From positions 1-64,000 of the forward strand of contig CAVTFR010000010.1 of NCBI GenBank assembly GCA_963734025.1: a stretch of 64,000 nt of DNA, in the 5' to 3' direction. Positions 44,152 to 54,575 of this stretch are shown piece after piece. Every line of letters begins with the position of its first letter. Position 1 is the first letter of the stretch. The translations under genes were made by a program, and so were the position numbers. The notes under the pieces are model-generated. The model was not told the origin of the DNA and made no database searches. It worked only from the letters and a program-made list of their open reading frames with translations. Source of the DNA: JACVRW01 sp963734025 (GTDB lineage Bacteria > Actinomycetota > Thermoleophilia > Solirubrobacterales > Thermoleophilaceae).

Positions 44152-45294
44152 GTGGCCTCGCTTCGCCTCGACAGACGCCGTGCCCTGAGCATCGCGCAGC
44201 TCCGCCTGCGCGGGCGCGTCTGGCCGATCCTGCAGACGGCCCTCGCGGCCGTCGCGGCCTACTACCTGGCGAAGCTGCTCCTCGACGAGACGCGTCCGGT
44301 GTTCGCTCCGATCGCCGCCGTGATCTGCATCGGCGCCACCTATGGAGAGCGCCGCCAGCGGGCGCTCGAGCTGATCGGAGGCGTGGTGCTCGGCATCGGC
44401 ATGGCCGACCTCCTGCTCCACCTGATCGGAACCGGCCCGCTGCAGCTCGGACTGCTCGTGGTGCTCGCGATGGGGGTCGCGGTCGTGCTCGGCGGTGGCC
44501 CGATCCTCGTGACCGAGGCCGCGGTCTCCGCGATCCTGCTCGTTCTGATCGAGCCGTCCGGCAGCGGCCTGCCGCCGACGCGCCTGTTCGAGGCGTTGCT
44601 AGGCGGTGGCGTCGCCCTCGCGATCAGCGCGCTCGCGTTCCCCCAGGACCCGGTGCTGCTCGTGGGGCGCTCCATCCAGTCGATCTTCGGCGAGCTCGGC
44701 GGCGCGCTCGCGCGCATCGCGGACGCTCTCGAGAACCAGGATCCGGCGCAGGCCGAGGCGGCGCTCGCGTCCGTGCGCGGGCTCGACGGCGGGATTCGCC
44801 AGCTCGAGCAGGTGCTCGGGATCGCCCACGAGACGGCACGCTGGTCCCCCGGCCGCCGCTCGGCACGTCCCGAGATCGTGCGCTACGCGCGCAGCGCCCG
44901 GCAGATCGACTACGCCGTGCGCAACGCGCGCGTGCTCGCCCGCCACGTCGCGCGCTTCCTGCGGGCGGGCGGAGAGGCCCCCGAGGAGCTCTCGGTCGCG
45001 CTGCGCGACCTGACGGCGGCCACCTGGGCACTCGCCGCTGCGCTCGAGGAGCCGAGCCGCGCCGACGGCGAGGTGCGCCGGCTCGCCTCGCGCGCGGCCG
45101 CCCACGCCACCCGCAGCTTCGAGGGCTCGCGCGACCTCGGCCTGGCCGAGATCGTCGCCCAGGTGCGCTCGATGGCGATCGACCTGATGCGCGCGGCCGA
45201 CGCGGCCACGGCGCGGTCCGAGCCTGCGGACGATCCGGTCAGCGAGGAGCTGCTCGTCGAGCTCTTCGACGACGAGCGCAGCCCGACGATCTGA
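44152..45294 (+). CDS. FUSC-family / aromatic acid exporter-like membrane protein
   Basis: The 380-residue protein has about six hydrophobic segments in its N-terminal half (VWPILQTALAAVAAYYLAKLLL, VFAPIAAVICIGATYGER, LELIGGVVLGIGMADLLLHLIG, LLVVLAMGVAVVLGG, AVSAILLVLIEPSG, LGGGVALAISALAF) and a helical cytoplasmic C-terminal half. The TYGERRQRALELIGG turn is typical of the family. It may export organic acids; the substrate is unknown. The GTG start at 44152 is chosen by frame; GGAGG lies 17 bases upstream, too far to be sure. Confidence 0.8.
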   Translation: MASLRLDRRRALSIAQLRLRGRVWPILQTALAAVAAYYLAKLLLDETRPVFAPIAAVICIGATYGERRQRALELIGGVVLGIGMADLLLHLIGTGPLQLGLLVVLAMGVAVVLGGGPILVTEAAVSAILLVLIEPSGSGLPPTRLFEALLGGGVALAISALAFPQDPVLLVGRSIQSIFGELGGALARIADALENQDPAQAEAALASVRGLDGGIRQLEQVLGIAHETARWSPGRRSARPEIVRYARSARQIDYAVRNARVLARHVARFLRAGGEAPEELSVALRDLTAATWALAAALEEPSRADGEVRRLASRAAAHATRSFEGSRDLGLAEIVAQVRSMAIDLMRAADAATARSEPADDPVSEELLVELFDDERSPTI

Positions 45295-45307
45295 CACCCT
45301 GGGCCAC

Positions 45308-46288
45308 ATGGCCCGGGGCATCCACATCACCCGCGGGGACGAGCCGCCGGCCGGCGGGGTGGGCACCACGTTCTGCGGCCAGCCGCTCGTCCACGATCCG
45401 GCCGGTCTCGAGGGCGTCGACGTGGCGGTGCTCGGCGCGCCGTTCGACGAGGGCGTGTCGCACAGGCCCGGCACGCGCTACGGGCCGCGGGCGATCCGCG
45501 AGGCCGATGACGGCGGCCGCTGGGGCCGCCCGCACATGACGCTCGGCCTCGACCCGCTCGAGGTACTGAAGGTCGTGGACTACGGGGATGCCGCCGCCGT
45601 GCCGGCCGATCTCGCCCGCTCGCACGAGGCGCTCTCCTCCCGACTGCGGGAGATCCTCGCGGCGGGCGCGATGCCGCTCGTGCTCGGCGGGGACCATTCG
45701 CTGTCGCTTCCGACCCTGCGCGTGCTCGCCGAGCACTTCGGCAGCGACGGCTACGCGGTCCTCCATCTCGACACCCACGCCGACACGGCCCTCGAGCTGT
45801 ACGGGGTGCGGGTCTCGCACGGCACCCCGTTCGGCGTGGCCGTGGAGGAGGGAGCGCTGCTCGGGCACAACATCGTGCAGGTCGGCCTCCGCGGGACCTG
45901 GCCCGGTCCGGAGGGGTTCGAATGGATGAGCGAACAGGGGTTCCGCTGGCACACGATGGACGAGATCGCCGAGCGCGGCCTGCGCGAGGTGATGCGGGAG
46001 GCCGTCGCGCAGGTGGCGGCGGCCGCGCCGCGCGCCTACCTGAGCGTCGACATCGACGTGCTCGACCCGGCGTTCGCGCCGGGCACGGGCACGCCCGAGC
46101 CGGGCGGCCTGACGACGCGCGAGCTGCTGTGGACCGTCCGCCACGCAGGGCGCCAACTCAGCGTGTGTGCGGCGGACGTCGTGGAGGTGAGCCCGCCCTA
46201 CGACCAGGCGGGGATCACGGCGCTCGCCGCCGAGCGAACCGCGCTCGAGATCCTGGCCGGGATCGCCGCCAGCCGCCGCGCGGGTTGA
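45308..46288 (+). CDS. speB: Agmatinase/ureohydrolase-family enzyme
   Basis: The 326-residue binuclear-metal hydrolase removes urea from a guanidino compound. Metal ligands are visible in LGGDHSLSLP (His), VLHLDTHADT (two Asp, one His) and YLSVDIDVLDPAFAPGTGTPEPGGL (two Asp). The segment GVSHRPGTRYGPRAIREA is typical of agmatinases; guanidinobutyrase or guanidinopropionase are alternatives. It follows the FUSC gene by 13 bases. Its last 74 bases overlap the convergent metallophosphoesterase gene. Confidence 0.87.
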   Translation: MARGIHITRGDEPPAGGVGTTFCGQPLVHDPAGLEGVDVAVLGAPFDEGVSHRPGTRYGPRAIREADDGGRWGRPHMTLGLDPLEVLKVVDYGDAAAVPADLARSHEALSSRLREILAAGAMPLVLGGDHSLSLPTLRVLAEHFGSDGYAVLHLDTHADTALELYGVRVSHGTPFGVAVEEGALLGHNIVQVGLRGTWPGPEGFEWMSEQGFRWHTMDEIAERGLREVMREAVAQVAAAAPRAYLSVDIDVLDPAFAPGTGTPEPGGLTTRELLWTVRHAGRQLSVCAADVVEVSPPYDQAGITALAAERTALEILAGIAASRRAG

Positions 46289-47075
46289 AGCTCCAGGTCT
46301 CCTCGGCCGGCGCGAGCCGGGGGTCGCGGCGCTCGGGCGCCTCGCCCAGCTCGTGCGCCGTCCGAGTGATGCGGAGCGTGTCGCCGCCGGCCTCGAGCTC
46401 GATGATCGTCGCCTCGAACGGCGGCTCGATGAGGGCGCCGCAGGCCACCTGAAGGAGCGCTCCCGACGCGACGCTCTCGCGCACGTGCAGGTGCCCGCAG
46501 ATCACGATCGTGGGCGCGGTCCGGGCCAGCAGGCGCGCCGCAAGCACGTCCCGGTCGATCAGGTCACCCGCGTACGGCAGGCCGCGGCCCCGGACCTCGG
46601 CAGCTCGCGAGAGGACCGGGAAGTGTGTCGCGAGCAGCATGGGTCCCTCGCCCCACGTCGCCAGCGCCGGCGGGCGGGCCATCGCCCAGCGCCGCGGCCG
46701 GCGACGCTCGATCCGCACACCGGCCAGGCGAGCCGGGTGCGCGGCGCGGAGCGCCCGCCAGCCCGGCAGGCGCACGCCGTCCAGCTCGAGCGCAGCGAGG
46801 GCGGCCGTCGGCCGGGCGCCGTCGTGGTTTCCGCCCACCACGTGCAGCGGCGGACCGCTCGCGAGCGGCGCGAGCGCGGCCAGCAGGCTCGGCGCGTCGC
46901 CATCGTGGGCGAGGTCGCCGAGCGCGAGCACGAGCTCGGCCCGCTCGGCGGCGAACAGCTCGGCCCCCGCGCCCAGGCGCTCGCCGACGCCGGCGAAGTC
47001 GTACGCGTTGTGCCAGGACGCGCGCCGCTCCGGGTCGAGCGAGATGTGGATGTCCGTGAGCACGCCGGCGCGCAC
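46215..47075 (-). CDS. Metallophosphoesterase (calcineurin-like)
   Basis: The 286-residue phosphoesterase shows the metal blocks: GVLTDIHIS (D-x-H), LALGDLAHDGD (G-D), VGGNHDG (G-N-H-D), LATHFPVL and CGHLHVRES. The C-terminal 25 residues are Arg-rich and are encoded within the overlapping 3' end of the agmatinase-like gene on the other strand, so the natural stop may once have been earlier. The GTG start at 47075 lies 20 bases from the divergent arginase-like fragment. Confidence 0.85.
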   Translation of the reverse strand: MRAGVLTDIHISLDPERRASWHNAYDFAGVGERLGAGAELFAAERAELVLALGDLAHDGDAPSLLAALAPLASGPPLHVVGGNHDGARPTAALAALELDGVRLPGWRALRAAHPARLAGVRIERRRPRRWAMARPPALATWGEGPMLLATHFPVLSRAAEVRGRGLPYAGDLIDRDVLAARLLARTAPTIVICGHLHVRESVASGALLQVACGALIEPPFEATIIELEAGGDTLRITRTAHELGEAPERRDPRLAPAEETWSFNPRGGWRRSRPGSRARFARRRAP

Positions 47076-47095
47076 GCGGTCATAGATTCTCGGGC

Positions 47096-47424
47096 ATGAC
47101 CGGCTTCCGCCTGATCGTCATGCCATACGAGCTCGGGCGCCTGCGCGACGGGGTCGGACGCGGACCGGAGCGGCTGCTCGAGGCCGGCGCCGTCGAGGCG
47201 CTCCGCTCGGCCGGCGCGACGGGAGAGACCGGGACCGCGCCAACATCCACAGCGCTCCGGGCGCGCCTCCGAGCCGGTCAGCTCGGGGCGATCGTGTCGG
47301 AGCTGCTCGAGCGCACGCCGGTGCAAGCGCTGTCGCTCACCGCCTACGACCCGGAGGCCGATCAGGACGGACAGGTGCCGCCGATCGCGCTCGGACTGCT
47401 GCGGCGGCTGGCGGCGGCGCGCGG

Positions 47425-47428
<4 letters not shown>
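47096..47428 (+). CDS. Arginase-like remnant lacking the metal-binding core
   Basis: The 110-residue protein reads as the two ends of an arginase-family enzyme joined together. The start (FRLIVMPYELGRLRDGVGRGPERLLEAGAVEALRSAG) matches the ureohydrolase N-terminus, and the end (SLTAYDPEADQDGQVPPIALGLLRRLAAA) matches its last strand and helix. The central 150 or so residues with GGDHS, DxHxD and DxDxxDP are missing, so it cannot hydrolyse guanidines. The frame is clean with TAGATT 7 bases before the ATG, so it may be expressed. It could be an internal-deletion pseudogene or a small protein with a new role. Confidence 0.6.
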
Positions 47429-49392
<1,964 letters not shown>

Positions 49393-49448
49393 GAGCTACT
49401 CAAACCTGCTTCCCCTCGCAACCAGAACTGCCTCAGCAGTGAAACGCA

Positions 49449-49454
49449 AGCGTA
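49449..49454 (-). promoter_or_regulatory. Likely -10 box of ftsH
   Basis: The minus strand reads CCTTGCTACGCT about 60 bases before the ftsH start, with TACGCT as the -10 box and TGC just before it as an extended -10. The greA promoter has CCTTGCTAGACT in the same relative setting. No good -35 is visible. ftsH may thus be expressed independently of hpt. Confidence 0.4.
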
Positions 49455-49506
49455 GCAAGGGGGTATTCGTCTCCTTGGCCTGTTTCGGATGCCTCTCGGC
49501 CCGGCT

Positions 49507-50043
49507 CTAGAGCTCGTTCAGGACGGCCACGTAGGGCAGGTTGCGGTAACGCTCGGCGTGGTCCAGACCGTACCCGATCGCGAAGCGGTTCGGGATCTCG
49601 AAGCCCACGTACCGGATCGGCAACTCGATCTCGCGGCGCTCCGGCTTCGTGAGCAGGGCGCATACCTCCAGCGAGGCCGGGTTGCGCGCCCGCAGCATCT
49701 TGAACAGGTAGGAGAGGGTGAGCCCGGAGTCGACGATGTCCTCGACGATCAGGACGTCCTTGCCCTCGATCGGCGCGTCGAGGTCCTTCAGGATCCGCAC
49801 GACTCCTGACGAGTCGGTGGACGCGCCGTAGGAGGAGACGGCCATGAAGTCGAGCTCGCAGTCCACGTCGAGGTGTCGCATCAGGTCGGCCAGGAAGAAA
49901 ACCGCGCCCTTGAGGACGCCGACGAGCAGGAGCTTCCGGCCGGCGTAGTCGCGCGATACCTCCTCGCCCAGTTCCCTGACGCGGTGCGCAAGCTCGTCGC
50001 GCTGGACGAGGATGTCTCCCAGGGCGGGGTCGGGCGGGGCCAT
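49507..50043 (-). CDS. hpt: Hypoxanthine phosphoribosyltransferase
   Basis: This 178-residue salvage enzyme converts hypoxanthine (and often guanine) with PRPP to the nucleotide. Seen: LLLVGVLKGAVFFLADLMRHL, the PRPP-binding DVLIVEDIVDSGLTL loop and the late VGFEIPNRFAIGYGLDHAERYRNLPY. Full length. It lies 13 bases after the guanine deaminase gene, so deaminated purine can be salvaged by the next gene product. Confidence 0.96.
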   Translation of the reverse strand: MAPPDPALGDILVQRDELAHRVRELGEEVSRDYAGRKLLLVGVLKGAVFFLADLMRHLDVDCELDFMAVSSYGASTDSSGVVRILKDLDAPIEGKDVLIVEDIVDSGLTLSYLFKMLRARNPASLEVCALLTKPERREIELPIRYVGFEIPNRFAIGYGLDHAERYRNLPYVAVLNEL

Positions 50044-50056
50044 ACGGCCCCGCGAT

Positions 50057-51394
50057 TTAAGCAGTCGGGGGGCGCGCGCCCCACGGCGGCACCTGGCCGG
50101 CCGCGTCGAAGCCGGCGCTGTAGAGCGCCTCGCCCGCGACCCGCACCTCGGCCACGCTCTCCTCGCGCGCGAGCGCGAACAGGGCGCCGAGCGTGCGCTC
50201 GGGCGAGTCGCTGTGGCGCAGCACCGCCTCGAGCGTCGAGCCCGGCGGCGGGCGCATCAGGACGAAGTCGGCCGCCCGGCCCGGCGAGAGGTCACCGGCC
50301 TCGTCCATGCCGAGCGCGAGCGCGCCCGCGCGCGTCGCGAGATACAGGAGGTGGGCGGGGCCGAGCGGGGGCCGGTCGGCGCGCAGCATCTGCAGCTGGT
50401 ACGCGGTCAGCGCCTCCTTCAGCACGCTGAGCCCGGTGCCCGCCCCGACGTCGGTGCCGAGCGCCACGCGGACGCCGTGGTCGAGGTGCCCGCTCAGCGG
50501 GAACAGGCCGCTGCCGAGGAACGCGTTGCTCGCAGGGCAGTGCGCCACGCTCGCGCGCGCGGCGCCGAGGCGGGCCAGCTCCGCTTGGCTCGGGTGGTCG
50601 TTGTGCGCGAGCACCGTCGACTCGCCCACGAGCCCGAAGTGCTCGTAGGTATGGAGGTAGTCGTCGAACGCACCGAAGAGGCCGCGCACCGCCTCGACCT
50701 CTTCGAGCGTCTCGTTCATGTGGCTCGTCACGAGCGCGCCGACCTCCTCGTGCAGGGCCCCACAGGACTCGAGCATCCCCTCGCTGCAGGAGAGCGAGAA
50801 GCGCGGCGTGACGGCATAGCGCAGCCGGCCGCGGCCGTGCCAGCGTGCGGCGAGATCACGGCCGGCGTCGTAGGCGCCGTCAGGGTCCAGGTGGAGCTCG
50901 GGCAGCAGGTTGCGGTCGGAGACGACGAGCCCGCTGGCGATTCGCAGGCCCGAGCGCTCCGCCTCCTCGAAGAGGGCCTCCTGGGCGGCCGGGAAATGCG
51001 ACCCGAAGACGAGCGCCGAAGTAGTGCCGTTGGCGGCGAGGCCGGCGACGAACTCGCGGGCGATCCGGCGAGCGTGCGCGTTGTCGGCCATGCGCGCCTC
51101 CTCCGGAAGCGCGTAGCGCTCGAGCCAGTCGAGCAGCCCGAGGCCCATCGAGCCCATGATCGCCAGCTGCGGGAAGTGGACGTGCGTGTCGACGAAGCCC
51201 GGCAGCAGCACGGCGTCGCGCTCGTCGCGGACCTGGGCCTCGGGATGCGCCCGCCGCAGCTCGTCGAAGCCGCCGACCGCCTCGACGCGCCCGTCGGCGA
51301 CCGCGAGCGCGCCGTCGGAGAACGCCTCGAGCGCGTCCCCGCTCTCGAACGGGTCGCGCGGCGTGTGCATCACCTGCGCGCGTACGAGCTCCAC
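50057..51394 (-). CDS. guaD: Guanine deaminase-like amidohydrolase
   Basis: The 445-residue metal-dependent amidohydrolase has the metal site PGFVDTHVHFPQLAIMG (HxH), VTPRFSLSCSEGML, TSHMNETLEEVEA, and VAHCPASNAFLGSGLFPL followed by VALGTDVGAGTGLSVL. The HFPQ and CPASN pattern is that of guanine deaminases, which turn guanine into xanthine. The GTG at 51394 begins 2 bases after the LOG-gene stop. Co-transcription with hpt supports purine salvage. Confidence 0.88.
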   Translation of the reverse strand: MELVRAQVMHTPRDPFESGDALEAFSDGALAVADGRVEAVGGFDELRRAHPEAQVRDERDAVLLPGFVDTHVHFPQLAIMGSMGLGLLDWLERYALPEEARMADNAHARRIAREFVAGLAANGTTSALVFGSHFPAAQEALFEEAERSGLRIASGLVVSDRNLLPELHLDPDGAYDAGRDLAARWHGRGRLRYAVTPRFSLSCSEGMLESCGALHEEVGALVTSHMNETLEEVEAVRGLFGAFDDYLHTYEHFGLVGESTVLAHNDHPSQAELARLGAARASVAHCPASNAFLGSGLFPLSGHLDHGVRVALGTDVGAGTGLSVLKEALTAYQLQMLRADRPPLGPAHLLYLATRAGALALGMDEAGDLSPGRAADFVLMRPPPGSTLEAVLRHSDSPERTLGALFALAREESVAEVRVAGEALYSAGFDAAGQVPPWGARPPTA

Positions 51395-51396
51395 GG

Positions 51397-52009
51397 TCAG
51401 ACGTCCCGGCGGTCGATCCACTTGGGCGTGAGCGACGCGGGGTCGAAGCTCGCCAGCCGCTCCAGCATCGGCGCCGGCTCTTCCTCGACGATCAGCATCT
51501 CACGGTGGTCCGCGCGCACGAAGCGCTCGGCCACGGCGTGCTCGAGGAAGCTCGATGAGCCCGTCGAAGTAGCCCTCGACGTTCAGCAGCCCGATCGGCT
51601 TGCTGTGCATGCCGAGCTGGGCCCAGGTGTAGATCTCGAACAGCTCGTCGAGCGTGCCGAGCCCTCCCGGGAGCGCCACGAAGGCGTCCGAGAGGTCGGC
51701 CATCCGCTGCTTGCGCTCGTGCATCGTGTCGACGACGTGGAGTTCGGTGAGCCCGAGGTGCGCGATCTCGCGATCGACGAGCGCCTGCGGAATCACGCCG
51801 ATCGCCTCGCCGCCCTCGGACACCACGGTGTCGGCGAGCCTCCCCATCAGGCCGACGGTCGCACCCCCGAACACGAGCGTGATGCCGTTCTGGACGAGCA
51901 GCGTGCCGAGATCCTCGGTCGCCTCGGTGTACACGGGCCGGGCCCCGGGGCTCGATCCGCAGAAGATGCAGGCGCTTTGCACCTCCTGAGCGTAGATTGT
52001 CCGCGCCAT
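51397..52009 (-). CDS. LOG-family (TIGR00730) phosphoribohydrolase-like protein, one frameshift
   Basis: This Rossmann-fold protein hydrolyses nucleoside 5'-monophosphates to base and ribose phosphate in characterised relatives (cytokinin-activating LOG). Seen: SACIFCGSSPGARPVYTEA, VFGGATVGLMGRLADTV, HERKQRMADLSDAFVALPGGLGTLDELFEIYTWAQLG. Near 51555 one extra base shifts the frame; in the other frame the tail reads FLEHAVAERFVRADHREMLIVEEEPAPMLERL, clearly the normal C-terminus, ending at 51397. The ATG at 52009 overlaps the start of the divergent trpF-like gene; GTG 51982 is an alternative. It heads the guaD-hpt transcript. Confidence 0.85.
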
Positions 52010-52673
52010 GGAGCCCAGCGCCCGGCCGCGCGTGAAGGTCTGCTGCATCAAGAGCGTCGCGGAGGCTTGGATGGCGATCGACGCGGGCGCGGCGGCACTC
52101 GGGCTGGTCTCGCACATGCCGAGCGGGCCAGGCGTGATCAGCGACGAGGCGGTGGCGGAGATCGCCGCCGCCGTGCCGCCCGGGGTCGACTCGTTCCTGC
52201 TGACCTCGTCCCGGGACGTCGAGGCGATCGCGGCGCAGCAGCGCGCCGCGCGCACGCGCACGCTTCAGCTAGTCGACGAGCTTCCCGCCGGCGCGCATGC
52301 GAGCCTGCGCGCCGCCCTGCCGGGCGTCAAGCTCGTCCAGGTGATCCACGTGACGGGACCGGCGTCGGTCGAGCAGGCCGAGGCGGTGGCGCCGTTCGTC
52401 GACGCGCTGCTGCTCGACTCAGGCAACCCCGCGCTCGAGGTGAAGGAGCTCGGCGGCACGGGCCGCCGCCACGACTGGGAGCTGTCGCGGCGGATCCGAG
52501 CGGCCGTCGAGGTGCCGCTGTTCCTTGCCGGCGGCCTGCGCGCGGACAACGTCCGCGAGGCGGTCGAGAGCGTCGGCCCCTTCGGGCTCGACGTCTGCTC
52601 CGGGCTGCGCTCGGGCAAGGGCTTCGACCTCGACCCGGGCAAGCTCGAGCGCTTCATGGCCGCGGCGCGCTAA
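52008..52673 (+). CDS. Phosphoribosylanthranilate isomerase-like TIM barrel
   Basis: The 221-residue protein resembles TrpF: VKVCCIKSVAEAWMAIDAGAAALGLV at the start, VDALLLDSGNPALEVKELGGTGRRHDWELSRRI and VPLFLAGGLRADNVREAVESVGPFGLDVCSGLRSG, with a catalytic-type Cys near the start and Asp in LLLDSG. It departs from canonical TrpF in the first loop (CCIKS for CGIT/CGIK, and SHMPSGPG where FxxSPR is usual). No other trp genes are nearby. TAGATT lies 9 bases before the ATG. It may be a divergent paralogue with another sugar phosphate substrate. Confidence 0.8.
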   Translation: MEPSARPRVKVCCIKSVAEAWMAIDAGAAALGLVSHMPSGPGVISDEAVAEIAAAVPPGVDSFLLTSSRDVEAIAAQQRAARTRTLQLVDELPAGAHASLRAALPGVKLVQVIHVTGPASVEQAEAVAPFVDALLLDSGNPALEVKELGGTGRRHDWELSRRIRAAVEVPLFLAGGLRADNVREAVESVGPFGLDVCSGLRSGKGFDLDPGKLERFMAAAR

Positions 52674-52677
52674 GTCG

Positions 52678-53373
52678 CTAGGCGCGCCAGGCGAAGGCCA
52701 CCGACACCGGATGGCCGCGGAAGCGCTCCCACTTCGGCTTCAGCTCGAGCCAGCGCTCGTCCACCACGCCCTCGTGCATCTCGGCGAGCGTGAAGCCCGC
52801 CTCGAGCGCGGAGCGCACGTGGTCCGAGATCAGGTGGACGTGCGTCTCGATCGCGACCGGCTCGCCCGACGTGCCCGTGAAGTGCGTCGGCATCCCCGTG
52901 GCCATGATGAAGTGGGGATGGAAGGCGACGACCACCAGGTGGCCGCCCGGGCGGGCGAGTCGCCGGGCTTCGGCGTAGAGCGGCTCGAGCGCCGGCAGGT
53001 GCTCGTCGACCAGCGAGGCGATCACGAGGTCATAGGCGCCCGGCTCGAGCCCGGTTTCGGCCACGTCCGCTTCGACGAGCCGCTCGTGCAGCCCGCGGGC
53101 CCGCGCCACCTCGAGCATCTCGGGGGTCAGGTCGACGCCGTCGATCGGACCGACGCCGTGGCGCTTCAGCCAGGCGGCGGTCCGGCCGGTGCCGCAGCCC
53201 AGGTCCGCGACGCGGCCGACCTCCTCCCAGGTGGGCTCGGTCAGCTCGTCCAGGAGCGCGATGTCCATCGCGTCCTGAACGGTCTCCTCGTAGGTCGGTA
53301 CCCATTCGCCGTAGCCCGTCCGCACGTCCACGGTCCGGTAGCCGCGGCGGTCGAAGTCCGAGAAGTCCGGCAT
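52678..53373 (-). CDS. SAM-dependent class I methyltransferase
   Basis: The 231-residue protein has the SAM-binding motif I VADLGCGTGRTAAWLKRHG, post-I IDGVDLTPEMLEVARARG, and AYDLVIASLVDEHLPALEPLYAEARRLARPGGHLVVVAFHPHF. The substrate is unknown. It begins 1 base after the deoB stop, so the two are likely one transcript, and ends 4 bases from the stop of the convergent trpF-like gene. Confidence 0.87.
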   Translation of the reverse strand: MPDFSDFDRRGYRTVDVRTGYGEWVPTYEETVQDAMDIALLDELTEPTWEEVGRVADLGCGTGRTAAWLKRHGVGPIDGVDLTPEMLEVARARGLHERLVEADVAETGLEPGAYDLVIASLVDEHLPALEPLYAEARRLARPGGHLVVVAFHPHFIMATGMPTHFTGTSGEPVAIETHVHLISDHVRSALEAGFTLAEMHEGVVDERWLELKPKWERFRGHPVSVAFAWRA

Positions 53374-53374
53374 G

Positions 53375-54526
53375 TCAGACGAACGCCTCCCCCGGCAACC
53401 CCGGCGCATCGCGGCCGGTGAGCTTCCTCAGCACGCTCGCGCCCACATCCGCGAGCGGGCCGTCGTGGCGGCGCCCGCCGTTGCCCTCGAAGAGCGCGAG
53501 CAGCGGCGAGTACTCGCGCGTGTGATCGGTGTGCGGGGCGTTCGGGTCGACGCCGTGATCCGCCGTCAGGACGAGCATGTCGTCCTCCCGAAGCAGCGCG
53601 AGCCAGCCGGCCACCGCCGCGTCGATCTCCTTCAGCGCCTCGTGGAAGCCCTCGACGTCGTGGCGGTGCCCGTAGACCTGATCGGTCTCGACGAGGTTCA
53701 CGAACACGAGCCCCGCGTCGAGCTCGCGCAGCAGCTCGGTGGTGACCGCGATGCCCTTCGCGTTGGTGCCGCCGTCGTGCTTCTCGTCCACGCCCACGCC
53801 GGCGAACAGGTCGCGGATCTTCCCCACGCCGTGCACGCGGACGCCCGCCTCCTGCAGCTCCTCGAGATACGAGCGCCCGGGCGGCAGCGCCGAGTAGTCG
53901 CGCCGGCCCTCGCGGCGGGCGAAGCTCCCCGGCTCGCCCTCGAACGGCCGCGCGATCACGCGGCCGATGGCGCGCTCGCCGCTCATCAGCTCGCGCGCCT
54001 GCTCGCAGACCGCATACAGGCCCGGCTCGTCGAGCACGTCCACGTGCGCCGCGATCTGCAGCACGGAGTCGGCCGACGTGTAGAGGATCAGCTCGCCCGT
54101 CTCGAGGTGATGGCGGCCGTAGTCCTCGATCACCTCGGTGCCGCTGTAGGGGCGGTTGCAGCAGAAGCGCCGGCCGGTCGCCTCCTCGAGCGCCTCGATC
54201 ACCTCGGGCGGGAAGCCGTTCGGATAGGTGGGCAACGCGTGCTCCGGGACGACCCCCATCAGCTCCCAGTGGCCCGTCGTCGACTCCTTGCCCGGCCCGA
54301 GCGGGTGCAGGCGGCCGTGGAGCACCGGCCGCTCGGCGGGCGGGACGCCCTCGATCGGGATGATCGATCCCAGCCCGAGCCGCTGCAGGTTCGGGAGGTC
54401 GAGCCCGCCGACGCGCTCGGCGAGGTGGGCGAGCGTGTTCGAGCCGGCGTCGCCCGCGTATTCCGAGGCATCCGGAAGGGCGCCCACCCCACAGGCGTCG
54501 AGGACGATGACGGCGGCGCGTGGCAT
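53375..54526 (-). CDS. deoB: Phosphopentomutase
   Basis: The 383-residue alkaline-phosphatase-superfamily enzyme interconverts (deoxy)ribose 1- and 5-phosphates. Seen: VIVLDACGVGALPDA (metal Asp), GSNTLAHLAE (nucleophile Thr), GKESTTGHWELMG, TSADSVLQIAAH, VDEKHDGGTNAKG, NLVETDQVYGHRHD and LTADHGVDPN...TDHTREYSP. The ATG at 54526 diverges from deoC across a 49-base gap. With deoC it forms the core of deoxyribonucleoside breakdown. Confidence 0.94.
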   Translation of the reverse strand: MPRAAVIVLDACGVGALPDASEYAGDAGSNTLAHLAERVGGLDLPNLQRLGLGSIIPIEGVPPAERPVLHGRLHPLGPGKESTTGHWELMGVVPEHALPTYPNGFPPEVIEALEEATGRRFCCNRPYSGTEVIEDYGRHHLETGELILYTSADSVLQIAAHVDVLDEPGLYAVCEQARELMSGERAIGRVIARPFEGEPGSFARREGRRDYSALPPGRSYLEELQEAGVRVHGVGKIRDLFAGVGVDEKHDGGTNAKGIAVTTELLRELDAGLVFVNLVETDQVYGHRHDVEGFHEALKEIDAAVAGWLALLREDDMLVLTADHGVDPNAPHTDHTREYSPLLALFEGNGGRRHDGPLADVGASVLRKLTGRDAPGLPGEAFV

Positions 54527-54575
54527 AGCAAGGTATCTACCAGGATTGAGCGAACCCATCGGGCATACTGGGATC

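Noticed and set aside
44144..44188. TTG-started 14-codon frame just before the FUSC gene, preceded by GGAGG
   Set aside because: A good Shine-Dalgarno spacing is present, but the frame is short, has no repeat or coupling pattern, and could be chance; not strong enough to list.
50012..52681. Plus-strand open frame of 889 codons spanning guaD and LOG
   Set aside because: It has no domain, covers several well-supported genes on the other strand, and includes the trpF-like gene in a different frame.
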